Under the pieces are notes generated by a model that had not been told where the DNA came from, made no database searches, and worked only from the letters and a program-made list of their open reading frames with translations. The position numbers and the translations under genes were made by a program. Source: a virus. From it: a stretch of 40,889 nucleotides of DNA. Of the stretch, positions 15,164 through 22,271 are shown one piece after another; within the stretch, counting starts at the first letter, position 1; the number at the start of each line of letters is the position of its first letter. Where the stretch lies: IMG/VR virus record IMGVR_UViG_3300010430_000166, positions 1 through 40,889 of that record; one strand, given 5' to 3'.

Positions 15164-16707
15164 TGTTTTTCCTGGGTCTGAACAAATTGTTCTCTCGCAG
15201 CACGCCTAAACCGGTGGCCGGGCGGACGATGCGTTTGACCAAACGGGACATCACCGCTGCCTATGATGCGGCACAAACGACCGAATACAACGCGCGGCAC
15301 TGGCGAAACGCGGATAATCTTTCAGCAGACAATGCCAACAACCCTCTGGTCCGCCAGAACCTGAGAAACCGCTCCCGTTACGAGGTGCACGAAGCCAATA
15401 GCATCGCGCGGGGAATCGTCTCCACGCTCACCAACGACACGATTGGAACCGGTCCTCGGCTGCAGGTGCTGACGGACAACAATACCGTCAATTCTCAGGT
15501 TGAGGCGGAGTTTGCTCGCTGGATGCGGGCCACGCGGCTGGCTGAGAAATTGCGGACAATGCGGACGGCCAAGACCGTGGACGGGGAATCGTTCGGCTTG
15601 CTGAAGACCAATCGACGGCTGGCGTTGCCGGTCAAATTGGACCTGCAGGTGATCGAAGCCGATCAGATTTCTTCGCCGCGAATGTGGTATGAAGACGAAA
15701 CGCAGATCGACGGAATGCTGCTGGATGAGATGGGCAACCCCATCGAATATCACATGCTGCATGCCCACCCGGGCGGACCGCAGATGGGCCGGTCGTCGAT
15801 GGATTTCAACACCATCGATGCCAGCCAAATGCTGCATATCTTTCGCAGCGACCGTCCCGGCCAGCATCGCGGCATTCCGGAAGTGACCACGGCCTTGCCG
15901 CTGTTCGCGATGTGTCGCGATTACACGCTGGCCGTGCTGAGTTCCGCGAAGACGGCTGCCAAATTCACGATTCTGCTGGAAACAATCGCGTCGGCCCTGA
16001 CCGAAGATGGAAACAGCCTCGATCCGGACGTCGATCCGTTTGACGCGGTGGATATTGACTATGACATGATGGTCGCGTTGCCCAAAGGTTGGCAGGCCAA
16101 GCAAATGCGGGCCGAACAACCGACGACGACCTATGAGATGTTTCGCAATGCGATTATCAACGAGATTGCGCGTTGCCTCAACATGCCGTTCAACATCGCG
16201 GCGGGGAATTCTTCGGCCTACAACTACGCGTCCGGTCGTCTCGATCATCAGATGTACTTCAAATCGATCGACGTCGAGCGTTCGCAGTGGGAATGCAACG
16301 TTCTCGACCGAATCCTGATGGCCTGGTTCGATGAGGCGATGTGGATTCGCGGACTGCTCCCCGATGGGCTGGGAATGTTCGCCGAACTGCCGCACACGTG
16401 GGTCTGGGACGGTCGCGAGCATGTCGATCCGGTCAAAGAAGCCAACGCACAGGCCACGAAACTAGCCAATAAAACCACGACCTTGGCGGCTGAGTACGCT
16501 CAAAAGGGGCAAGATTGGCAGGAAGAAATCCGCCAACTCTACAAGGAAAAAGCGTTCCAGAAACAGATGGAAGAAGAGTACGGCGTCACGTTGGATGGTG
16601 GCAGTGCTCCCGCGATTGAACAACAGACCGAAGAGGATCCGGAAGATCCCGAGGAAACTGATGACGAAGAAACAGAAGAAACAACTGAGGCGGCAGCGGC
16701 GGCTTAA
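15163..16707 (+). CDS. Phage portal protein, lambda family
   Basis: 514-residue portal, the dodecameric ring through which DNA is packaged and ejected and on which the head is nucleated. Lambda-family features include AAQTTEYNARHWRNAD near the N-terminus, RNRSRYEVHEANSIARGIV around 68-85, NDTIGTGPRLQ, and the clip/crown region LNMPFNIAAGNSSAYNYASG followed by DHQMYFKSIDVERSQWE. The C-terminus is a strongly acidic low-complexity tail (EEDPEDPEETDDEETEE). The start is coupled to the upstream stop, and its end overlaps the capsid gene by 47 bases. Confidence 0.93.
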   Translation: MFFLGLNKLFSRSTPKPVAGRTMRLTKRDITAAYDAAQTTEYNARHWRNADNLSADNANNPLVRQNLRNRSRYEVHEANSIARGIVSTLTNDTIGTGPRLQVLTDNNTVNSQVEAEFARWMRATRLAEKLRTMRTAKTVDGESFGLLKTNRRLALPVKLDLQVIEADQISSPRMWYEDETQIDGMLLDEMGNPIEYHMLHAHPGGPQMGRSSMDFNTIDASQMLHIFRSDRPGQHRGIPEVTTALPLFAMCRDYTLAVLSSAKTAAKFTILLETIASALTEDGNSLDPDVDPFDAVDIDYDMMVALPKGWQAKQMRAEQPTTTYEMFRNAIINEIARCLNMPFNIAAGNSSAYNYASGRLDHQMYFKSIDVERSQWECNVLDRILMAWFDEAMWIRGLLPDGLGMFAELPHTWVWDGREHVDPVKEANAQATKLANKTTTLAAEYAQKGQDWQEEIRQLYKEKAFQKQMEEEYGVTLDGGSAPAIEQQTEEDPEDPEETDDEETEETTEAAAAA

Positions 16708-18886
16708 AAAGCGAGAAGCTTACCGCAGCCTGCGATGTAACGACGATTCGAGCCTGATCGAATTCGACAGCGTGCCCGTTGCCATCGAAGCCGCTGAAGC
16801 GAGTGGAGAAGGTGAGGAAAAACGCGTTCCCACGTTCAACATGTTGGCCTATTCAGGCGGGTTGATGCGGGTGTCGCGGTTTCCCGATCCGGTGGTCGTG
16901 GAACTGTCGGGGATCGATTACTCCTCACAACCGGTTTCGATTCTGCGGAGTCACAACGAATCCCAGGGCGTGGGGCATCCCACACAAATCTCGATCACTG
17001 CCGAGGGGTTGCGCGTTGGTGGGACGATCAGTTTCGACAACCAGCACACTCAGGAAATTATCAAAGCGAGCAAGAACAACTTTCAGTGGCAAGCGTCGAT
17101 AGGCGCCACGCCTTTGGAATACCGCAAGGTCCGCAGCGGGGAAACGATTCGGGCGAACGGACGAACGTTCCAAGGCCCGTTGATTTACGTGATGAAAGCA
17201 CGACTGCGGGAAGTGAGTTTCGTCACCATTGGTGCAGATCACAACACATCGGTCCAAGTAGCGGCCGAGCTTCATTCGAGGGAAATTGACATGAAATTTA
17301 ATGAATGGCTCACGGCCAAGGGATTTGACTCAGCAGACCTGTCCGATGCTCAGCTTTCCAGTCTGCAGGCGATGTACGATGCCGAGCAAAAGGTTGAGCA
17401 GGGGGGCGAAACTCCTCCGGTCGAAGCCAGTGGGGGAGCCTCCACCTCTACGGCCACCGCCACCGAGACGATTGAAGCTCCCGATATCGCTGCCAAGTTG
17501 CGGGCTGAAACGGCGGCTGAGTTGGAACGGCAGGAGAAGATCACCGAGATCTGCGCTAGTTACGACAATCCGTCGATGAAGATTAACGGTAAGGACGAAT
17601 CGATCCGCGCCATGGCCATCCGCGACGGTTGGACCACGGACCGGACCGAGTTGGAAGCGTTGCGGGAATCGCGGCCCAAGGCGACTGCCGGGCATGTGGG
17701 CAGCCACGCGGGCAGCTGCACGATTGAAGCCATGCAGGGAGCCATGATGCTCCGTGCGGGTCTGCGGCTAGACGATGAAGCCTGGCAGTCTGCCGAAGCT
17801 CACTCGATGGAGGTGCCGGGGTGGTTGCGGGCCGGGATCAACGATGAGCAGAAACAACGGGCGATGGAGTATGCTCACCGCTACTCGGACATGTCGCTAG
17901 TTGACGTCTGCGCGGAAGCCGTGCGGATGGACGGCAATATGGTTCCCAGCGGGCGACTCAAGATGATCGAAGCGGCATTCTCCGGATCGACGCTGACGAA
18001 CATCTTCACGACGAACGTCAATACTCAGGTTCTCAAAACCTATATGGAGGCTGGCGATTCTACTCAGGGATGGACCAAAACAACCGACGTGGCCGACTTC
18101 AAAATCAACGAACGTCCCCGTATGACCAAGGGGCCGGATTTGGATCGGCTTCCGCCCGGCGGAACTGCCGACGATGCATCTCGGTCCGACATCGGCGAGA
18201 GCTATAAGATCGCTCGCTATGCGAAAAAATACAGCATCGATGAGCAGGATGTGATCAATGATCGCTACAACGCGTTGGCGGACACGCCCATCGAAATGGG
18301 ATTGGCAGCCAATCGGTTGCGTCCCGACTTGGTCTACTCGATCCTGCTGGCCAATGCGGCCTTGGCGGACGGTGTGACGTTGTTCCACGCGAATCACGGC
18401 AACCTCGATACGTCTTCAGGCTTGGCCGATGCCACTTTGCGGGCGGCGATCACCGCGATTGCCGTGCAGCAAGAGAACGGCGTCAACTTGAATCTGCGGG
18501 CTTCGCATTTGATCGTCCCGTCCGATCTTAAGTTCACCGCTTCGCAATTGATCCATTCGTCCGAGGTGCGGGGGGCGACCGGACAGATCGGAACCCGCAA
18601 CCCGCTGCAGGACGAAAACCTGACGATGGTCAGTGATTCGCGGCTGTCGAACGGTGTGACCGATCCCGCCACGGGAACGGCTCACTCCGGATCGGTCTCG
18701 ACCTGGTTCCTGGCGGCGGCGATGGCCCACACGATTGAAGTGGCCTATCTGCGGGGAACGGGACGGGCACCGCGCGTGCGTCGGTTCAACCTGGACAAAG
18801 GCCAATTTGGCATCGGCTGGGACGTCAGCATGGACATCGGGGCCAAGTCACTCGACTACCGCGGTCTCCACAAATCCACCGCATAA
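16661..18886 (+). CDS. Prohead protease / major capsid protein fusion
   Basis: 741 residues. Residues ~35-205 are a HK97-type prohead serine protease: H98 in ILRSHNESQG, S146 in WQASIG and the strand REVSFVTIGADHN near 183-195. Residues ~211-330 are a linker, probably scaffold-like (acidic, Ala/Thr-rich). The remainder is a major capsid domain resembling Mu gpT-type heads (KKYSIDEQDVINDRYNAL, DGVTLFHANHGN, ending GIGWDVSMDIGAKSLDYRG). ATG 16661 is chosen for GAGGAAAC six bases upstream; the frame opens earlier at 16595 without such support. An internal GAGGG-ATG at 17291 (M211) could yield the capsid part alone. Confidence 0.88.
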   Translation: MTKKQKKQLRRQRRLKKREAYRSLRCNDDSSLIEFDSVPVAIEAAEASGEGEEKRVPTFNMLAYSGGLMRVSRFPDPVVVELSGIDYSSQPVSILRSHNESQGVGHPTQISITAEGLRVGGTISFDNQHTQEIIKASKNNFQWQASIGATPLEYRKVRSGETIRANGRTFQGPLIYVMKARLREVSFVTIGADHNTSVQVAAELHSREIDMKFNEWLTAKGFDSADLSDAQLSSLQAMYDAEQKVEQGGETPPVEASGGASTSTATATETIEAPDIAAKLRAETAAELERQEKITEICASYDNPSMKINGKDESIRAMAIRDGWTTDRTELEALRESRPKATAGHVGSHAGSCTIEAMQGAMMLRAGLRLDDEAWQSAEAHSMEVPGWLRAGINDEQKQRAMEYAHRYSDMSLVDVCAEAVRMDGNMVPSGRLKMIEAAFSGSTLTNIFTTNVNTQVLKTYMEAGDSTQGWTKTTDVADFKINERPRMTKGPDLDRLPPGGTADDASRSDIGESYKIARYAKKYSIDEQDVINDRYNALADTPIEMGLAANRLRPDLVYSILLANAALADGVTLFHANHGNLDTSSGLADATLRAAITAIAVQQENGVNLNLRASHLIVPSDLKFTASQLIHSSEVRGATGQIGTRNPLQDENLTMVSDSRLSNGVTDPATGTAHSGSVSTWFLAAAMAHTIEVAYLRGTGRAPRVRRFNLDKGQFGIGWDVSMDIGAKSLDYRGLHKSTA

Positions 18887-18946
18887 GCGGTGGTGGTGGT
18901 CGTCGGACTGGTTCATTTGCAATTTTCATAAACACGAGGCTGAACA

Positions 18947-19168
18947 ATGGCCAAAGCCAAAAAACGGTATTACACGACGAAGGACATCGTCATCGACGGC
19001 GTCCCCTTTGCGGCGGGTGCCGAGCTTGTCGATGTCCCGGACGGGTGTCTTGAGAGCATGCTCCGTCTGAAGCAAGCGACGGAGGTTCCGCCCGAGGAAT
19101 GGGAGGGAGATCCCGAACCGTCCGAGGGTGAGCAGGAAACGGCGGACGCGGGCAACGACGCGAAGTAA
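18947..19168 (+). CDS. Small hypothetical head-region protein
   Basis: 73 residues. A basic N-terminus (MAKAKKRYYTTKDIVIDGV) leads to a short beta-like core and an acidic C-terminal tail (WEGDPEPSEGEQETADAGND). It lies between capsid and DUF2190 decoration genes, a position often taken by small head accessory proteins, but no family could be assigned. The ATG follows ACGAGGCTGAACA. Confidence 0.55.
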   Translation: MAKAKKRYYTTKDIVIDGVPFAAGAELVDVPDGCLESMLRLKQATEVPPEEWEGDPEPSEGEQETADAGNDAK

Positions 19169-19226
19169 ACCACAACCAACGCGGCCACGGCTGACGTTGA
19201 ATCACACAATCACGGGAGTTTGAGAC

Positions 19227-19577
19227 ATGACGGCTGAAGCACTTTATCTGGGAACGGATGACGAACAGGTCATCACCGCAGCTGCCGCCCTCAACGGTGG
19301 AGACATCGTCGATCTGGGTGACGGTCGGGCCGGTGTCGTCCAGGGTTTGGGATCCTACGCCATCGGTGACAAAGTCAAAGTTGCCACCAAGGGACGGTTC
19401 CGCGTATTGGCGGCCACGGGAACGACGTTCACCGTGGGAGCCGTTGTCGATTGGGACGACACGAACAAGCTGGCGGTCGCTGACGGCGACTTCAACATCG
19501 GGCGGGCGGAATTCGCGAAAGGTTCGGGTCCGCTTTATGTCGATGTGCTGCTGAATGATCGGGCGACCACGACGTAA
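19227..19577 (+). CDS. DUF2190-family capsid decoration (cement) protein
   Basis: 116 residues matching the DUF2190 pattern: an N-terminal VITAAAALNGGDIVDLGDG, then RAGVVQGLGSYAIGDKVKVA, KGRFRVLAATGTTFTVGAVV and a beta-rich end. Proteins of this family trim the outside of capsids in many siphoviruses and stabilise packed heads. Position straight after the major capsid protein agrees. GGGAG lies upstream of ATG 19227. Confidence 0.8.
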   Translation: MTAEALYLGTDDEQVITAAAALNGGDIVDLGDGRAGVVQGLGSYAIGDKVKVATKGRFRVLAATGTTFTVGAVVDWDDTNKLAVADGDFNIGRAEFAKGSGPLYVDVLLNDRATTT

Positions 19578-19642
19578 GTCTGAGTCGTCCATCTGACGTC
19601 GGTGTTTTCCATTTTACGAATCAATATTGATTGGATGAGCAA

Positions 19643-19849
19643 ATGTCGAAGCGACAAGACGCGGCGCGGGCGGCCTTGGTGAAGGGATGCCGGACAGTCG
19701 CAAAAAATAAAGGTCCACGGGCGATGGTTTCGGTCCGGGCTGCCGACGTGGTGTTGGCATTGACCGGCGAGGAGGTCGTTGAAGACGTCGAGGATCTCGA
19801 AAAGGAATTTGCGGTCGAGGCTGACGGTAAGCCGGTCGAGACCGAGTAA
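19643..19849 (+). CDS. Small hypothetical connector-region protein
   Basis: 68 residues: a basic helical N-terminal half (MSKRQDAARAALVKGCRTV) and an acidic C-terminal half (EEVVEDVEDLEKEFAVEADG). ATG 19643 is chosen over an in-frame TTG at 19631, although the ribosome binding site is weak for both. It is placed between the decoration protein and head-tail connector genes. No family recognised. Confidence 0.5.
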   Translation: MSKRQDAARAALVKGCRTVAKNKGPRAMVSVRAADVVLALTGEEVVEDVEDLEKEFAVEADGKPVETE

Positions 19850-19854
19850 CTCTC

Positions 19855-20241
19855 ATGGCGAATCTGTTGAAAACCGGGGCCGACTGGTTGGCCGGCCAAT
19901 TGGAAGACCACGCATCTGAAGTCGTGGAATATGTGCGTGGGACCGCCGTCTGCAGTCTCAAGGCAGCGCGCGGGTCGTCTGATTTTGAATCGCTGGACGA
20001 GTTCGGCGGTGCCGTGTTGATTCGGTCGGTTGACTTTTTGGTTCGGCGGTCTCGGTTGGATCTCGGTGAGGGTGAAACGGAGCCTGCCGTGGGAGATTTG
20101 GTGATTGTCTGTGAAGGACAAAAAACCGTGACCTACGAAGTCACTCCGTTCGGACCGAACCAACAGCACTTCCGTCCGTCAGATCAAAACAGACAGATGT
20201 GGCGGATACATACGCAGCGGGTGATTGTGGCGGGTGGCTGA
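19855..20241 (+). CDS. Head-tail joining / completion protein (probable)
   Basis: 128 residues, alpha then beta: MANLLKTGADWLAGQLEDHA followed by strands AVLIRSVDFLVRRSRLDLG and DLVIVCEGQKTVTYEVTPF. Size, fold pattern and position before the tail completion and tail tube genes suggest the head-tail joining protein, as for lambda FII-like or Gifsy-2-type proteins. No diagnostic motif is visible. Its stop overlaps the next start (TGATG). Confidence 0.5.
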   Translation: MANLLKTGADWLAGQLEDHASEVVEYVRGTAVCSLKAARGSSDFESLDEFGGAVLIRSVDFLVRRSRLDLGEGETEPAVGDLVIVCEGQKTVTYEVTPFGPNQQHFRPSDQNRQMWRIHTQRVIVAGG

Positions 20242-20675
20242 TGGCGGATTTGATCAAAGATGGAGCGGACGAAGTCGTCGCCAGAATCAATGCGGGGTCT
20301 TATTCCTATGCGGATTCCTTCACAGCCGCGAGGGCCTACGCTCCGAGTTGGGACAAAACGGAATTACAAACGGTCAAGGTTTCGGTTGTACCGAGAACGT
20401 TGGTCGTGAATTTGGAATCGCGGTCATCGGATCGCGAGTTGATTGATATTCAAGTGGCCGTGCAAAAAGCGGTGGATCCAGCAGCGGTCTCTGATGTTGA
20501 TGCGTTGATGTTGTTGGTTGAGGAGATTCGATTGCAGCTGCGGAGGTACATCCTACCGACAACTCCTCAACTGAATTGGACCGCCGTTGCCAACGATCCC
20601 ATCTATGATCCGGCGATGCGAGAGAACCGGATTTTTACTTCTGTGCTGACTCTGACTTATGCGGCGTTTCGGTGA
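20241..20675 (+). CDS. Tail completion / terminator protein (probable)
   Basis: 144 residues. A strand-rich first half (TVKVSVVPRTLVVNLESRSS) and the central helix DVDALMLLVEEIRLQLRRYI follow the pattern of siphovirus tail terminator proteins, which cap the tail tube before it joins the head. ATG 20241 overlaps the upstream stop; the frame is open further upstream, but that start would overlap more. Order relative to the gp10-like and tail tube genes supports the call. Confidence 0.55.
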   Translation: MADLIKDGADEVVARINAGSYSYADSFTAARAYAPSWDKTELQTVKVSVVPRTLVVNLESRSSDRELIDIQVAVQKAVDPAAVSDVDALMLLVEEIRLQLRRYILPTTPQLNWTAVANDPIYDPAMRENRIFTSVLTLTYAAFR

Positions 20676-21064
20676 TCAAAACCAAGGTGACAACGCGAAG
20701 CGAGATTCCGAAGCTGCTGCGAAAGGCGCGGCGAGCGAATATCGAAAACATTGGACATGGCGCGGCGGCGATTCGAATTACGGCGCGGCGATCAATTCGG
20801 CGACGTAAAAAAGCTTCGGCGGCGGGCAGTCCTCCCAGCACAAAAGCGGGACGTTACAAGTCGGCAATTTTGTATGCGGTGAATCGTCGGGATGGATCGG
20901 CGGTGATCGGACCCTCGGTCAAAGTCGCCGGAACGTCAGCCGCAGCGCACGAACATGGCGGACGCTACAAGGGTGACAGATTTGATCGTCGGCCTTTCAT
21001 GGGTCCGGCATTGGCGGCAACGAGAGATCGGTTACCAGCCTTCTGGGCTGGCTCTGTGAAATAA
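20672..21064 (+). CDS. HK97 gp10-like tail component
   Basis: 130 residues, very basic (RITARRSIRRRKKASAAGSP), with the C-terminal AHEHGGRYKG...RRPFMGPALAATRDRLP pattern found in HK97 gp10-like neck/tail proteins. It begins with GTG overlapping the preceding stop as GTGA. It lies directly before the tail tube gene, as usual for this family. Confidence 0.7.
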   Translation: MIKTKVTTRSEIPKLLRKARRANIENIGHGAAAIRITARRSIRRRKKASAAGSPPSTKAGRYKSAILYAVNRRDGSAVIGPSVKVAGTSAAAHEHGGRYKGDRFDRRPFMGPALAATRDRLPAFWAGSVK

Positions 21065-21076
21065 AGGAGAGTTCAA

Positions 21077-21514
21077 ATGGCTTTGATCGGACTGAATGCC
21101 AAACTGTACCGCAACACGGGCACGTATGGTTCTCCCACATGGGATGAAGTCACGAACGTGCGGGACCTGTCGACGAATCTGGAAACGGGTGAAGCGGACG
21201 GGTCCACGCGTGGTGGCGGCGGCTGGCGGCAAGTGCTGGCAACGCTCAAAGATGGGACCGTCGAGTTTGAAATGGTCTGGTCCGCTGGGGACACCGATTT
21301 TGAGGCGTTCCGGGATGCCTGGCTCAACGGCACGCTGATCGATTGTTGGGTGCTGGACGGTTCGAGTTCCACAAGCGGAAATCAGGGATTGCGGGCTGAG
21401 TTTGCCGTGTTGAATTTCACGCGAAACGAACCGCTGGAAGATGTGGTGACCGCCTCCGTCACGATCCGCCCGGGTATTTCTTCCAACGCTCCGGCTTGGG
21501 ATGAAGTGGCCTAA
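21077..21514 (+). CDS. Major tail tube protein
   Basis: 145 residues, beta-rich, with the tail-tube pattern: MALIGLNAKLYRNTGTYGSP, VRDLSTNLETGEADGSTRGG, then GTVEFEMVWSAGDTDFEAFR and a closing VTASVTIRPG strand. The strong ribosome binding site AAGGAGAG suits a highly expressed structural protein. It is followed by the chaperone pair and tape measure, the standard siphovirus order. Confidence 0.85.
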   Translation: MALIGLNAKLYRNTGTYGSPTWDEVTNVRDLSTNLETGEADGSTRGGGGWRQVLATLKDGTVEFEMVWSAGDTDFEAFRDAWLNGTLIDCWVLDGSSSTSGNQGLRAEFAVLNFTRNEPLEDVVTASVTIRPGISSNAPAWDEVA

Positions 21515-21552
21515 TTAGCTTTTCAACTTTCGCAATTTGCTGAGGAATACAC

Positions 21553-22032
21553 GTGGCGAGTTTTCAGGATGCCGGTGGGAACACGTGGGAAATCGTACTG
21601 GACGTGAACGCGGCCAAGCGCGTCCGCGATCACTTGGATCTTTCGCTGTTTGATTTGCTCGATCCCAAGAAATTCGGTCCGTGGGCCCAAGACATCATTC
21701 GCGTGGTGGACACGATCTATGTGATCGTCAAGCCGCAAGCTGATGGGAAAGGGATCACCGATGAACAGTTCGGCGCGTTGATGCTGGGGCCGGCGATCGA
21801 CAAGGCGATTGATGCGTTCGTGGAAGCGATCCGGGTTTTTTTGAAAGGCCGGCGCGGTGGGGAAGCGGCGGCCGAAGCGTTCGGAATCCTGCAAAAGTCG
21901 ATGGACAAGATCGAAAGCCGGATGACGGAGGAGATGCCGGACCTAATGCAGAAATTAGAAAAGGCCGTCGACGCGCAACTGGAGAAAGTGTTTGGCAGTG
22001 GATCTACCGCTACGCCGGAATCCTCGGAATAG
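21553..22032 (+). CDS. Tail assembly chaperone, G-like
   Basis: 159 residues starting at GTG (GAGGAATACACGTG). An N-terminal beta-hairpin (FQDAGGNTWEIVLDVNAAKR) followed by a long helical region ending in KLEKAVDAQLEKVFGSGS fits the gpG-type chaperone that coats the tape measure during tail assembly. It ends at TAG 22030-22032, while a second open frame (-1 relative) with a T-like sequence overlaps and continues to 22268, as in lambda G/GT. Confidence 0.75.
   Translation: MASFQDAGGNTWEIVLDVNAAKRVRDHLDLSLFDLLDPKKFGPWAQDIIRVVDTIYVIVKPQADGKGITDEQFGALMLGPAIDKAIDAFVEAIRVFLKGRRGGEAAAEAFGILQKSMDKIESRMTEEMPDLMQKLEKAVDAQLEKVFGSGSTATPESSE
21837..21843 (+). promoter_or_regulatory. Candidate -1 ribosomal frameshift heptamer T TTT TTG
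   Basis: In the G frame the codons are GTT TTT TTG, containing the slippery heptamer T TTT TTG. The -1 frame is open from 21813 to TAG at 22266-22268, so a slip here would give a 238-residue fusion (97 plus 141 residues). The heptamer is of the classic X XXY YYZ form. It lies farther upstream than the lambda site, and a different slip site closer to 21985 cannot be excluded. Confidence 0.5.
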
Positions 22033-22268
22033 ATCCCGGACCATATGCGTTCTGGGAACTGGCCGAGATGGCGGACGGTCGCGAACGGTCGGAGTGGAAT
22101 CGGACCTGTGCGGCAATGGCCCTCATGCTGAATCTGAAACGCAAAGAGGGTGCCCGCTTGGTCAAGGCCGAGGACTTGCACCCGATGAATCGCGATCCGT
22201 TGGTGGAGAAGGCCAAGCCGCAGGAATACGGCGACATCACGATTTTGAAGCATTTTCTGAGGAAGTAG
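21984..22268 (+). CDS. Tail assembly chaperone, T-like extension (made by -1 frameshift)
   Basis: In the -1 frame the sequence ESVWQWIYRYAGILGIDP, then YAFWELAEMADGRERSEW and TCAAMALMLNLKRKEG, is typical of the T domain that recruits tape measure in G/T chaperone pairs. The frame has no ATG before 22068; the conserved part starts well upstream of that codon and overlaps the end of G, so independent initiation would lose conserved residues. It ends three bases before the tape measure gene. The true upstream junction depends on the slip site. Confidence 0.65.
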   Translation, partial: ESVWQWIYRYAGILGIDPGPYAFWELAEMADGRERSEWNRTCAAMALMLNLKRKEGARLVKAEDLHPMNRDPLVEKAKPQEYGDITILKHFLRK

Positions 22269-22271
22269 GCC

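Noticed and set aside
15322-16422. 366-codon minus-strand open frame
   Set aside because: Antisense shadow of the portal gene, with no motif.
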